DNA of 64,000 bases, taken from Albula goreensis (Eukaryota; Chordata; Actinopteri; Albuliformes; Albulidae). The translations under genes and the position numbers were made by a program. The stretch is taken from assembly GCA_022829145.1 (NCBI GenBank), contig CM040741.1, positions 52,112,180-52,176,179 of the forward strand, given 5' to 3'. Position 1 is the stretch's first letter; each line of letters starts with the position of its first letter. Shown one piece after another: positions 34,881 to 47,268 of the stretch. The notes under the pieces are model-generated. The model ran no database searches and was not told where the DNA came from. It saw only the letters and a list, made by a program, of their open reading frames with translations.

Positions 34881-35241
34881 AAAAATATTTAAATATGCAT
34901 CTAGAACAGGGCAGTAAATTGTAAACTGTTGCTATCACTGTTGCTACATGTTGTGCTCCTGTAAAGTGCACTAACGATGGGCCACCTCTTACCCACTGTG
35001 CCTATACCCAGAATCATTGGAATATCCCTTAACATATTTGCATTCTGGTGAGAGCAGGGGCATGAAAGAGGGATTCTGAAAAGAATAATTAAGAGCCAAA
35101 CATGTGTGGGAGCTGTAAACCTGTGAAGATCAAGATCAAAGAAAAAGGACAGGATCAGATAAAATACTGTCTCAAAATTTTAACACACAGCATATCACTT
35201 TCCATGAACATCTTTCTGCTGCCCCCACTGTCCACCTGCAG

Positions 35242-35413
35242 GGTGTTTGGTCATCGTCCTGTTAGCAGCGGGTCTGATGATAAAACTGAAGAAGCAGGAT
35301 GGTTTGATGATGATCCTGTGATTTATTCTTGTCTCAGAGAATATGAACATGAATCCCCCTCTATCAGTGAATTTAATAGGAATTCACTGATTACAAAGAG
35401 GCTAAAGCTTTAA
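35242..35413 (+). CDS. Isolated exon-like ORF, possible terminal exon
   Basis: A strong acceptor (pyrimidine-rich TGCCCCCACTGTCCACCTGCAG, ending at 35241) precedes a frame that enters after one base: VFGHRPVSSGSDDKTEEAGW, then FDDDPVIYSCLREYEHESPS, then ISEFNRNSLITKRLKL and a TAA at 35411. The composition (acidic, Ser-rich, ending in basic residues) looks like a cytoplasmic or disordered tail rather than random translation of AT-rich DNA. An AATAAA hexamer lies near 36050. I do not recognise the family and saw no upstream partner exon, so it may be a relic or a chance ORF. Confidence 0.33.
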
Positions 35414-35419
35414 CAAGGA

Positions 35420-38400
35420 AAAATACCATGTGAGGAGAAGAGGCTGTAGACAGTATAGCGCACATTCAATTACATCATTTCTGGAGTATTTGTACTCCAA
35501 ATATTAGTCATGGCATATAAAATATTTGAGTCATCAAATGGAAGTGCAAAAACTTCTTAGATGTACTATTATTCAGTGATATTCCCACTGACAAAATAGC
35601 TTTTAGAAAATTCCATGAGATAACTGTGAACAATTGTATTGATCCTTGCTAGATTTTAGGAGCTGGAGTCAGTTCATGAGTGTGGATCTCAATGGGTTAA
35701 AAGAGTTAAGATGTAGAATTAACTCCTTTTCATCAGTAGCTAATTCTAGTTTACCAAACTGTTAATTTGCCAGTTTTACTTAAAACACATAATATTATGT
35801 ATTGAAACACTGAAACACTGTGACATATTTATAGTCCTGCTGTTCTATGGTACCATTCATTGATCTCACTGTGGTTTCTTAATGAATGTGTGTCAGCACC
35901 ATTATTGTTAGTACAGGTAATATATGATTCTAGTCAGGTTAATATGTAGCCTTGTCAACTTTTGATGTCAGTTTGTTCTCCACCTAAACATCTCCTGCAC
36001 ATGTAGCTCATAAGTATGCACAGCCAAAGGCATGCATAGTGAATAGTACAAATAAAGCACGTCCACAGATATGTCCTAGACTGGCCTCGGGGCAAATGTC
36101 TCTGCAGTGTCTGTTTCCATAGCATTAGCACGTACAATAAACCATCCAGTGAAAGCCTTGGGATTCTGCATATGTTCACATACCAAGTATATGCAGAAAT
36201 AGTCAAAATTCACACATTTCTTGTTATTGCAGTTATTTTTTCTTGTGCTGGATGATTCTTTGGATAGATCCTACTCAAAACCAAGCTCAAGCAGACTGCT
36301 TAATCAACATTACAGAGAACCGTATGGTAATATATACAACAAATGTCCTCATTTCTTTATGATTTCTTTTTGAAAAGATGTTTGATATAGAGTGTTGACT
36401 CTGACACAAAGTACATTCATTTTACAACCTATTTGCCCACATTTATGTAAAATTTTCCTGTTTTAAACGGTAGGTGTAAATGTTAAATATGCAATCCCAT
36501 AGTTCTATTCTTAATACAAAAATCCTTATTTAAGCTTTTAACTTGAATTATTCAGTGTTATTCAGCACATCACACTTTTCCATCATAGGATACATAAGCC
36601 TTGCTCAAAAGAGGAAGCAAAAAGGTAATCATTTACACAACATACTGGAAAGCTCACCCTAATTGTAGAAAAAGCTTCAAGAAAAATGTGCGGCTTCAAA
36701 GCACTGTTATCCTATGGGATTGTGACTATACATGCCCCACCTGGTACTGGTAACATTAAGCCAAACTGTGAAGCATATCTTTGTGTCTTTCATCCTGTAA
36801 CCCCCCCAAACACACAAATGCTGCAGTGCTGAATGTATACACATTTACCCGACCAGGCTGATACAGAGGGTGCCTGGTCGTGTGACAAACTGCAAGGTGC
36901 TTAGCTGAAGAGAGTACGCCCACAGTACTGAGTCCTGTGGTTTGTCCTTGCTCTCTTCAGGTCAGAATTGAGTTTCAAATGAAGATTTTAAAAACATCTG
37001 ACTGTTGTGCTAAGTTTGAATAGATTCCTTTAGCACTTCAATTTCTTACTCCAATTTTATTAAAGCCGGGAGTGAAAAGAGAAATTATTTTCATCATACT
37101 ATACCATTCACTTAAAACTATGACTCTTTCAAACTTTCCAATACTCTTAATAAAGTGACAAATTATTATTTTTGTATTAAATGACTGACGGGGACAACAT
37201 AATTATTTCCCTTTCACATACAGATATGGGTCTATGCACCAAAACACACAAAGGCAAACACCCACACACACACAACTGAAAAAGTACATATAGGTAAAGA
37301 AGAATCATGGTTGTTCTCTGTTGTTAAGTGTGTTTCAATTAATGTTATTACAATATGTAAGATTTCTGATATGAAAGGATAGTATGTCATTGGGTTCAGT
37401 AGACCAAAGCCTGCATATTAATTCTAAAAAAGTAATATAACTCTATGTGTCATTTCCAGGAGTGAACCTAAACAGAAATCCTATTGACAATTAATTTTAT
37501 TTTTTACTTTTTCTAATGAACTCTATTTTTAGTTCCTACCCTCATAACCTCTTGCCTCCAAATATCTTTTTTGTTTACCACATCAATAGGTTTCAGCCCA
37601 AGTAAGAAATATATCAAAAGCACACACACTCTTTTATCTTTCACATTTACTGATTTGTTTTGTTTCCAACCAATCTTTTATCCTGGATTTTAAGCTGTAA
37701 TGTCATGACCGGAATACAGCTTTCTAAATGAATTCATGAGCAAGACATGAAAAATTTGTGAAGAATTCCCTGGAGTAAGTGATATATTTTAACATATTAG
37801 TACGACTGGCATAGGGTGATTTAGTGAGGATTCTGTAAACATCTTAAATCATGTTATAGCAGCTGTTACAAAAACAAAAGTATCAGCAGCATAAAAGAGT
37901 TATGTTGTGCCAATAAAGGTGTTATACTATGTAAAGAATGTGTTCCATATCTAGAGCAACTTGCAAAACTGACATTTGCTTGCACAATGAATTAATACCT
38001 CCAGGACAGGACAGAGAGATTTTGGATTCATCGCTCATTTAAAGGTTATAAATGCAATACCCCACAGGGAATGAGCCATGCAAAGATACCATCCTTCCTT
38101 GTCATGCTTGGGTAAAATTTAAATTTTTCTAATCCAATGTGCAATCTTTCCATTTAGTGGCCCCACACCCCTGTAGCTATCCTGTTATTACAGAGGAACA
38201 TGTTTTTACTTATGACTTATAAATGTAAGACTAATTGCCTCAATGACAATAATCTATGTAACTTAACTACTTTTTCCATAAATAATGAACATACTTATAC
38301 TCATTGAAATATATGAAACAAATTGGGTTTTTGTATGTTCCTAGTTCTCAATGCCTACAATCACAGTAGTTTCCCTATACTGTATTTAGTATTTACTATG

Positions 38401-38875
38401 TAATTACATAGTTATTGAGGACTTCAATGTTTTTAGTGACTTATAAAGCAATACCTTGCCCTTCTGGTGTATGTATACTATACAGGGCACCTTCAATAGG
38501 CAGAGTCTTGGAATACCCCTTCAGGGAAATGTCTTGTTCTTAGAGATAATGCCACAGTAGAGTAGGTTTCCGGCAGTTTTGTTTCCTGATCCATGTGGCA
38601 GTGTTTTCTCTTTTATCCAGCTGCCCACCTCATTTGGAAATGATCTGATAAAGGATCTAGATACAGCATCTTTGTATTTCATGGCTAATAGATAATGCAA
38701 AAACCATAGCTCCTTGTCAGGGTCAGACTTTATCATAGAGTAGCTGCTCAGAAAGGCTTTTTCTTTGTTCCCTAAATAAAGAGATTATAAAAGGGATGGT
38801 GATTTTAATGGAGATTAGGAGAACATCCATTTAGTCCAGATGCAGCAAAGCCTGCCCTCGAGTTAAAAAAAGCAG
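35420..38875. other. Gene-poor flanking DNA
   Basis: AT-rich and featureless apart from a possible scrap of a teleost repeat near 37955 (CTAGAGCAACTTGCAAAAC). Reading frames are short and unsupported. Confidence 0.45.
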
Positions 38876-38970
38876 TTTCTGAGGTCACAGGTTTGAGTCC
38901 TATTTGTCTGCCACTGATGTGACATGTGGCATGGCCATATACTTGAGTGCCACAATTCAATTAGATTTTG
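38845..38970 (+). mobile_element. Possible tRNA-derived SINE remnant
   Basis: GGTTTGAGTCC at 38890-38900 closely matches the RNA polymerase III B box (GGTTCGANTCC) and sits in the usual SINE phrase GAGGTCACAGGTTTGAGTCC. The following ACTTGAGTGCC resembles the 'cccttgagcaaggtac' phrase found after the B box in many fish SINEs. The A box is not convincing and the element is degraded. Confidence 0.4.
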
Positions 38971-40010
38971 ACTCATGAAAAATGTAAATGTAAAAGGATA
39001 AAACACGTTTTAAAGTGTAAAGACTGGTGAGAAAACTAACCCCCTCATGTCTTTTATGAGTACAAAGCATCATTCATAATTGAAGACCACTAGATTCTGG
39101 AATTTGGTTTGTATTTTTATATCTGCAATGTTGAACAAAGGCAATTGCAGAAATAGTGATAGGAAGTGCTACAATTCACCAAAAGTATTTAAAAAGTATT
39201 TTCAGACACAGACTGTTGCGAGTTGTGTTTCTGTTTGCAAATCATCAAATGAGACATTCACTGCTTTGGAGGTCATTCAGGTCTCGTGCAGACAAGAGTT
39301 GTTAAATGAAGGCTGGTTTAGTGAATAGCAAACCAATCCTTTGCATGAATAAACACAACAAATGCTGTACAGTACCAGAGTGTCCTGGAACACAACTTGT
39401 ACATGAAAATAAATTGGATATATGAATAGATCTAGCATGGTACAAGCTTAACTGAATTTTCTTCATTTAAGTGAACTCACTGTAGCTTAAGCTATACAAG
39501 GGCTTACTTCTGAACATTTTCCAACTGTTACAACAGCAAACAACAGCACACTATTGTTTTAGAAACATATCCTGCAAATGACAACATCTGTGACATAAAA
39601 GAATGGGTAAATACAGCAGATTTCTTTCTGATTTTCACGAAGAATATAGCGCAGAGACAACAATGCATATTCTCTCTCTCAAATGTGTAAATTGTGCATT
39701 ATAATGAGTGTACATCTTAATGTTTTAATTGAAGGGACTTATGGTATTTTCTTTGAGCTCTTGGGTTTGTCTCTCTGTTTCAATAGTCAGACTGTGATCA
39801 CTTCACTGAGCTATGTGTAGCTTAAACGAAATTTCCTCACTACAACAGTCCCTTGGAAGCCTGCTTTTTACCTGGGAAATGCACTTAACAGTAGGATATG
39901 AGGTAAATGGTAAAATCAATCAAGATGTGCACCTGAAGCCAAAGCTTACAGACATAATAGGAATGGCAGAACATGGAGCAGAGGTCCGTGAAGGACAGCG
40001 TGATCCATAC
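38971..40010. other. Non-coding stretch
   Basis: AT-rich with no recognised feature. A 69-codon plus frame at 39813 and an 82-codon frame at 39080 lack supporting context. Confidence 0.45.
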
Positions 40011-40447
40011 CTTAAGCTCTGAGAAGGTGAAACCCTTAGCAAAAGCAGAAGCATCGTAATCCAGGGTCACGGAGACCCTGCTGCTGTGCTGATAATTTCT
40101 GTCTGATCAGTGAACCTCCGTCAGCAGCAGCTCAATGCTCAGTGCCGTAAAATCCTTTTGTGGTCACCACAGTGCACCAACAGAAGGTCCCTCTCGGGTT
40201 CCTCATGTGGTGGTGTTTCATGTCCACTATAGAGTAATCCACCATCCAGCAGCATACTCATGATGGGACTGTATGACGGAATCCAATCAGGGGAGTCACA
40301 CTGCCAATCTATGTGATCGGCCCCATCTAGGTTAACAATGAACAATACTGGAACTCCACTGAACAGCACCCCAGAGGAGTCCTCCCTCCATGGGCTGCTG
40401 GGCTCAATCAGGAGGTCAGCACTGAATAATTGCCTTCTTGTTGTCAA
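40011..40447 (-). pseudogene. Broken coding fragment of an unidentified protein
   Basis: A minus-strand frame is open from 40447 to 40139 and reads protein-like: SADLLIEPSSPWREDSSG, VLFSGVPVLFIVNLDGADHI, DWQCDSPDWIPSYSP and ERDLLLVHCGDHK. Coding quality then jumps to another frame (KDFTALSIELLLTEVH, a TGA, then SSRVSVTLDYDASAFAKGF, then TFSELK), ending at a donor-like AAG|GTATGG (donor bases 40005-40010). One frameshift and one internal stop across about 140 residues, with composition otherwise unlike the flanks, point to a decayed gene fragment or degraded transposon-encoded protein. An acceptor-like TTATTCAG lies just inside the 5' end. Family not recognised. Confidence 0.5.
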
Positions 40448-40464
40448 AGAAACAGGAACTCCTG

Positions 40465-40506
40465 TGGAACATTATATATAGTACATGTACTGTACGTAAT
40501 GTTCCA
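40465..40506. repeat. 42-bp imperfect palindrome
   Basis: TGGAACATTA at one end is matched by TAATGTTCCA at the other, with GTACATGTAC at the centre. The 21-bp half-arms differ at three positions. It lies about 20 bp beyond the 5' end of the broken coding fragment, so it may mark a transposon edge or be coincidental. Confidence 0.85.
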
Positions 40507-40599
40507 TGTGGGGGTAAATAATTGTTTTCTACTGATTGAAGGCTGTTCTCTGAACTTTTTTGCACATCTTTATGAGGGGCAGACAAGCAGGAATGGAGA

Positions 40600-40870
40600 A
40601 AGTAAAATGGCTCTTACTTCACATCATCTGTTTGAGCTCTTGTCATCAGGAAGAAGACTGAGGTCCTTAACCTTCAAAACCAGTTCAGTTCAGTTCAATT
40701 CAATTCTATTGTATTCTACATACATAGTAACAAAATACCAAAGAATTCTGCCACACTGTCTGTCCTTTCAAAGATGTTTTCATGTGCAGGCCTTTTCACT
40801 AGTACAATGTTATTCTTTGTTATCTTTTGTATTTTGGAACCAAACAGCAATAAAAGAGAAGAAGAGAAAC
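40600..40870 (+). mobile_element. 5'-truncated LINE remnant (L2/Rex1-like reverse transcriptase C-terminus)
   Basis: The plus-strand peptide HHLFELLSSGRRLRSLTFKT (about 40621-40680) matches the conserved C-terminal 'HHLFELLPSGRRYRSLR.KTAR' segment shared by fish L2/Rex1-type LINEs (family knowledge). It is followed by a pentamer-like tail (TTCAGTTCAGTTCAATTCAA) and, near 40850, a CAATAAAA hexamer. Only the far 3' end of the element is present. Confidence 0.6.
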
Positions 40871-43380
40871 TCTCACATGCAGCGAGGCTGTCATTCACTC
40901 ACCAGGCCTCTCATGAGGTGTAATATGTGACCTTTTCATGTACTAACACCTTATTTACCTGCTGAGTTACCTTTATTAATACATAACTTGTTTCCATGGC
41001 TAAATATCAGTATCTGCCATGCCTTATTTGTGTGAGTTAGTTTAGGTTTATCAGTTTAGCTAATAGTGTAACTACATGTGGTAGTGAGTTTATTTCTCTG
41101 TTGTGTTTTGTTAATAAACTTAACAGTAGAACAACCTGAGTTATCAACAAATCTGTCATTTGGCACAGCCAAAGGATTAAGAGAGTTCTCACAAAGCACA
41201 GTCCAGACCAAGTATTTGCTAACATATTTGTATATTTATATTTGAGAATTGTGCTCAGTAAATATGAAATTAGTATATTCATATTCATATTCATATTCAT
41301 ATTTTACTCATTATGAGTTTGCAAGCTTTCTAGATTGCATTTTTTTTCTGTGGAATTGATGCATTGTATTTTAGTCTTATTGTATAATTTTCAATATTTA
41401 ATTCCATAGTTGTACAATTATTTACCATAATACAGTTTTCATATTTGTGAAAAGTGTGCTAACAGGTTACCAACTCTGTACTAGCCTCACTAAACTGCTG
41501 TGCCTGCCTATCCAGCTAGATAAACACTGATTCAAATAATTCCACTGAAGGTGCATATGCTGTTTATGATTTCATCCAAAACTGTAAAACTGTAATATCA
41601 AACAGAAAGCATACAGTTACAAGACACAAAAGCTTTGGTCTTGTTACATAGTTCTATCTTTTCAGAAAGACTGAATAAAGTGATAGCTGCTCTAAACAAG
41701 GTCTAAAATAACACAATAGGCCTGATCAGGTGACTATACGTTAGCTTCAATGAATATATACAGAATGCGATCAACTTAGCATAAATGAACTGAGATCTAT
41801 AATTTCTACATTGACTGTTTCATGCAAATGCTGCCATATTATTGTAGATATAACACTTACAAAATACTTGCAGACACTGCATGTAAAAACTCTTAGAAAA
41901 AGATGGATGTAGATGCTATCAGAGCTTCCACATGTGCATAGTCAACAATAACAGAATAATACGTCCTACTTCCTGTCTTATTACTCACTAAACTTCCTGT
42001 AAGAGGTAAATAGCTATAATTGCAATAATTGAAAGAACATATACATGCATAACACAATACAGTCCAAAACAAACCCACCTATAGATGTGACTGAATTTAG
42101 TGTAAAAATGTAAAAAAAAAAAAAAATTCAGGACATCAGGCAAATACTTCATAACTTTATGGAATTTTATGCTATATTCAAATAATGTGACCTATACAAT
42201 GCTCTTGTTGGTTACATGTGTCCCATAGCTCACTTCCATATAGCACAATTAGCTGTAACACAGTCTGATACTTTTAGCCATACTCACATAGGTATTTTTA
42301 TATTGGAAAATGCTATACTAATAGCATTAAGTGTTCTTTTGGCTTTGACTTTTAGTGCATTCAGTCCTGGGTTAAAGCCACAAAATGCATTGATTGTCAG
42401 ACAAAGATACGTTCCATTTGTGCTTTTGCAATATTGTGTTACAAAATATGAAACTATATCTGCTTCTCTGAAACTGCGGCTTTTTCCAGAAAAATCATTA
42501 TTTCATGCTTTCTCATGTATATTGCCTTTGCCCTGGAGTGGCAGAGTTGTTTCTTAGAGAGCAGGGCTCTGCAGTAGCCCTGGTTCTGTGAGCAACAGCA
42601 CAACCAGGTAATCAGAAAACAAGAGCAATTTGGTTTTGGTGAGTCCAGGTGCTTTAGCCTCACAGCTGTGGCCAGTTAATAGATGTGAATGTTAAATAGC
42701 GTAAGCATAATTCTGCAGACCTGTCTTACTTCACGCTATGAAGCGATGAGCTCTGTCTGTGGTTGTAATTTTTCACTGTACACTGGTTTCTTATTTTGGA
42801 TTTATTTATAATACCAGTTTGAAGTAAGTTTAATCCTGGATGTTAAACGGAATCAATATTTTTTAAGTCAATAAAGTCATGCAAACATAAAAAAATTTCA
42901 CATATCAGAGAAATTATAATGGAATTGACCACAATGTAATAGATATTTTTTGTTGTTTCATCCCTGGTGTAATTCAATAAACATGGCTGCCAATACATTC
43001 TTTTCTATGTGCAGTTTTAGTGGTCTGATGATGTTCACTTAACTTCTGTCTGTAATTAGCACACTTGGTTGTCTATTTTTTAGTATTGTCAAAGTACACA
43101 GTAACAGATACATTTTTGAGCTGTTGTTGTTTTTGATTAGATAGTCACCATATTGTTTTCTGAATTAAATTAGAGTCAACATAAAGCCATGTCTCTTTAT
43201 GTCTGTTTTTTTAATTAGAATTCTTATTTAGTGTCAGTTTTGACATTTTCTTGAATACTACAGATTTTCTCAGAGATTCTCTCTTGCACACAGCCTTGAG
43301 ATAAGCAGATAATTATACAGTGTGAATGACAACTTTTTAAATATCCAACATTCTTGTCTGTAACACATCAAAACAACACC
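40871..43380. other. Gene-poor flanking DNA
   Basis: AT-rich, with one short hexanucleotide repeat (41275-41303), a 14-base A run near 42112 and a mixed-composition patch at about 42530-42680. No supported coding exon. Confidence 0.45.
41275..41303. repeat. (ATATTC)n short tandem repeat
   Basis: Nearly five units of a six-base repeat, which translate on the minus strand as alternating Met-Asn. Confidence 0.95.
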
Positions 43381-43384
43381 GTGA

Positions 43385-43660
43385 TGGGTCTGCCAGGTCA
43401 CCCATGCAGCTAAGACACTTAGCTCTCTTGTATGGACATGCCCCACAGTCTGGTGCAGAATTCTAACCATGTAATTGCCAGCTGTGGTGGTGCCGAATTA
43501 CTGTCATCCAGGATGTCTGGAAATCAGCTGGAAGGCCTGTCTCCACCTCGTCACACACTACCATTTCCTTCAGTCGGACAAACGGCAGAAGTCTACCCAT
43601 GCCAGCTGTCTCCAGAAGCAAGAATTGCTCAGCTCAGCCAGTGGACTGCAGAGTGAAAAA
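43385..43660. promoter_or_regulatory. Candidate conserved non-coding element
   Basis: GC-balanced block (GGTCTGCCAGGTCACCCATG, GCCAGCTGTGGTGGTGCCG, CATCCAGGATGTCTGGAAAT) in otherwise AT-rich DNA. Two overlapping plus frames of 74 and 83 codons cross it, but neither has splice support or a recognised motif. Texture only. Confidence 0.25.
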
Positions 43661-46600
43661 GGAACATCCTTTTGGAAAATGGCTATGATAATTGACGTTG
43701 ACTCAATGAGATGTGTCTATAAATAACATATGTGCTCCAACTAAGGGAAAATGCAACGAAATACAAAAACTGGACATTTTAAATATTCAATGTCAATACT
43801 CCCCCACTTTTTTCTTTAAAAATACTTCTGAAGAAAACATATATTTAAAACAAATTTGCAAGCTGGTAAAAAATGAGAACTAAATAAAAGAGAACAGGAT
43901 GACACCAGTTTCAACAGGCATGACCGGACATCAGCTTATAAACAACCTTGAAATCTATTTCATGAGTCCTAAGGCAGGTTTGATTATGCAAAATCAATTG
44001 CCATTGAAATAAACATTGGTTTGCTTTTGCTCAATTTCCCTCCAAGTGGTGTTATGGGGCTTCATTGAATAAAGCTAAGGTAAGATAGAAGCTCCTTAAA
44101 AAAGGGCTTGGGGCCTTGCTAAGAGCAGAGGATTATGAATAGAGCAGCTGGCCACACCATGAAACAACAAACAGATATTTAAGGGATTCAGTCTGTGTTA
44201 GTCATTAACTTGACTAATTTTTCTTCACAAGAAGTTTGGCGACTTCATCAAATTTAACCTGTCCATTACATTTAAGTACTCTGTGGTTACACAGAAAAAA
44301 AGTAGCAGATGAATTTCATTGGAGGTCTATGATGATGACAAATTTTGATTGAATCCCTGTTTACACACTAGCCAAACATGTAGCTCAGTGTATGAGCCAC
44401 TGGCCTATACTACATATGCATTGTATGGTTGAAGAAAGAGCAATCAGAACTAGCCAAGCAACAAAAACAAAGTAACGCCAAGCAGAACCCCCACCAACAC
44501 TGCTCGGATTGAGGAAATACCAAAGGTGAAAAGAACACAGGAGATGACCATCTGGTCTGTTTATAGAACATCTGTGAGTATACACATTCTTCTTTCCTTT
44601 CCTAGTTTGGCCAAGCTGCTTTCTTTGCTATTTTAGTATTTGATGAGCTAAGGAATTTCAAGGAGTTTCTGGTGAATTAATATACACTGTAAGATAAACC
44701 ATTTAGAGTTTGGAATCTTGTTGCAATAAATCATGTTTGATGGCATTTATCCCCAAAGATGCATCATCTCTTAAAGAGACATGAGCTTCACTACTACAGT
44801 TTGACAGGGTACATCTGTTGAGCTCTGACACGTCTGGATATGTTAATAAGCATCTGCACCTCTCAAGGAAAGCTTGTCTTATTTAGCATCACACTTGTCA
44901 TTAAATGTTGGCTGGAGAGAATTTTGCGGCTCATTATAACAAGTTACTTAAGTGCTGCTGGAGTAATAGAACATGCCTGTACTCATTGCCGTACTATATC
45001 TAATAGTTTTACTTTTCTCAATAACATTATGTCATAAAAAGGCATGTCCACAACAAAATGAGGTGCACTATTTCTAAAATAATGACCTTCTGTTGTATGA
45101 CACCTTTAGTAATTGAAAAAATAACACCTCTTTATTTGAACACTCAGCATTATAATAATTTAGTGCTTTTTTATTTTAGCTTTCATTCTGTGTGAAGGTT
45201 GTTCAGAAAGTCTGCTTTCTGCAGCATATATGAAGGCCACTGTCCTTCACATTTTTCATCTTAATGTATATCAACGTTCTTCCTTTTTTCATTTCGGAAA
45301 TTGGCCTTGATTCAAAATGTAGCATAGTCTTACAAGTAAATGCATGATGTATATTGTGAGTTTTTTTCTTCACAAGCAAAGAACCTCTATAAGAACCAAT
45401 GATAAAAACATTGACTGCAAGTGAAATAAAGAGCCACTGAGTTGGGAAATGAGTGGGGCATGTAGCTTCACAGCTACGTATGAAGCACCTCAATTAAATG
45501 TCTTGCTTTGATACTACTCCCTGTACTTTTGCAAAGAGTATTTGATGCAGATACTTCCAAATTACCTGTGAAAACCTGTCTGCTAATCTGTGATGTCTCC
45601 AATCCCAGCACAGTTGCAAAGTGTACATAAGAGAACATTGCCGGAAAACATGCGTGCACTACCTCTAGTGGAACTAATGTAGATTCTTGCAAAGTACCTA
45701 CAAATTTTGCTGCTAGGCAAGGGCCTTCCCACTCCCTGCAAACTTGGAAAGTGAACATGAGACCTTTTCTGCTCAAAGCAAACATGAGTCACTGCAAGTG
45801 TATGTGATGCACATAGTTTTATTGTATTTCCACATTTACTTGCCTTAAAGCCAAAGATGCTCCCAAACCTGTGTATTTGTGAAGTGCATGGCACTGTTTC
45901 ACTGAAGATAGTCATCAGCTACTGGTAATTGGACTGAAAACCCTGTTTTCCCCATTATCTGTAAAATGTCATGGCTATAATTTGAGTTAATTCTTATCTG
46001 GGTGTGATGATTTGTGTTATGTTTTATCCCCATGCTGAAGGATTAATGGTTTTGTTTTCGAGAAAAAATCTTTTTTAAATGGCTTTGTTGATTTTGTTTC
46101 TTTGGCTTGTTTATGTATTTTTGAGTTAAAAACTTAAGCCTTCGTGTGGCTTAAATGTAAGAGATTGAATGTTCTTAGAAGCATTTTGGTGACATTATCC
46201 ATTCAGTACGATGGGAGCTACACTTTGCTTTGCTCATCGGCTCTCCTTGTCTAGGGCCTCAATCAGAGAAAAAAAAAGTGTTAAGGAGATGGATACAAAA
46301 GGAATACACAACACATTCAGAAATGGTTGAAATCAGGACAGTATATGGGAGATTGCATCTAGAATAACAAAACTTGGAAAATACCCTCAACAAGGATTCA
46401 TTGGCTTTCAGAGACTTACTCAAGACAATCTTACTTCTTGATTTTACTTGTATAGACTCATTTACCTCAGTTCTGGCCACACTCTGTGGCAGTATTGCTA
46501 TTCATGTTAACTGTGCCTACACTCACCTACACACTTAACTGGCTGGCAGGTGTTGATTAAATTTGTATAACCTGGACACCTTGAATGTAGGCCTGGTCAA

Positions 46601-47100
46601 AAGTTTTATCACTGTTCTTAATCAGTTTGCTGTGGTGATACAAAGGTAACCATGCCAACTGTAGCCTTGTCAATAACAGTCAGCTGTTTCCATTCACCTA
46701 TTCACATGTTAATTAATTTGTTAGCTAACATCAAAACTTAAAAGTATAAAAACCACAATGGACCATTGTCAAATGAATTTTAATTTATTTGGCGAGGACA
46801 AAAAATTGAGGACTGGATGTCAGAAGGGGATGAAAAGAAAAGGGAAACACTGAAAAAAAGGAAAATTACTTTTAGCCAGTGAATCTACCTTGCTTGGACA
46901 GCAAAATGTGAGAGCAGTTCCCTAAAATCCGCAGCATGTGTCTGTGGAAATATTTTCTGTGGCTATATGTGACCAACAGGTGTTTCAAGTAGCGCCAATC
47001 AACTACAGTGATAGGATATATCTTAAAATAATCATATTTTGAGCAGAAAAAAATTATACAATATATTGAAATGACCACACCTAGCAAGTAACCATGATAT
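43661..47100. other. Gene-poor flanking DNA
   Basis: No recognised gene or element. Two overlapping minus frames (103 and 110 codons, 45474-45915) share recurring GCAAA/GTGAACATGAGA-like words, a faint internal repetition, but no splice context or family match. Confidence 0.42.
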
Positions 47101-47105
47101 AAGCA

Positions 47106-47203
47106 GCATAACACCCTCGAGGTGTCCGTTTCGCATCGTGCAGTTCTTCGCCTCCACCTCGTCCCTTACATTCGTACAATGGACACCTCGGAGGGTGTTA
47201 TGC
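47106..47203. mobile_element. 98-bp inverted-repeat element (MITE-like)
   Basis: The left arm GCATAACACCCTCGAGGTGT + CC (47106-47127) and the reverse complement of the right arm (47181-47203) are identical except for one inserted base. They flank a 53-bp CpG-retaining centre (TTTCGCATCGTGCAGTTCTT, CCTCCACCTCGTCCC). Near-identical arms and intact CpGs suggest a young non-autonomous element or a functional hairpin. No clear target-site duplication was visible and the family is unknown. Confidence 0.8.
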
Positions 47204-47251
47204 CTTACATATATATGCTGTCATTACATGTCTTCATCATAAAACTTCAGT

Positions 47252-47268
47252 TTTTTTTTTTTTTTGGA
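47252..47268. repeat. Poly(T) tract
   Basis: A T run of about 16 bp just past the inverted-repeat element. Confidence 0.85.

Noticed and set aside
40430-40930. 166-codon plus frame as a gene
   Set aside because: Its only recognisable part is a LINE reverse-transcriptase C-terminal scrap; the rest is simple or random sequence.
45474-45915. Two overlapping minus frames of 103 and 110 codons as coding
   Set aside because: Different frames over the same DNA, no splice sites, no family match; faint internal word repetition only.
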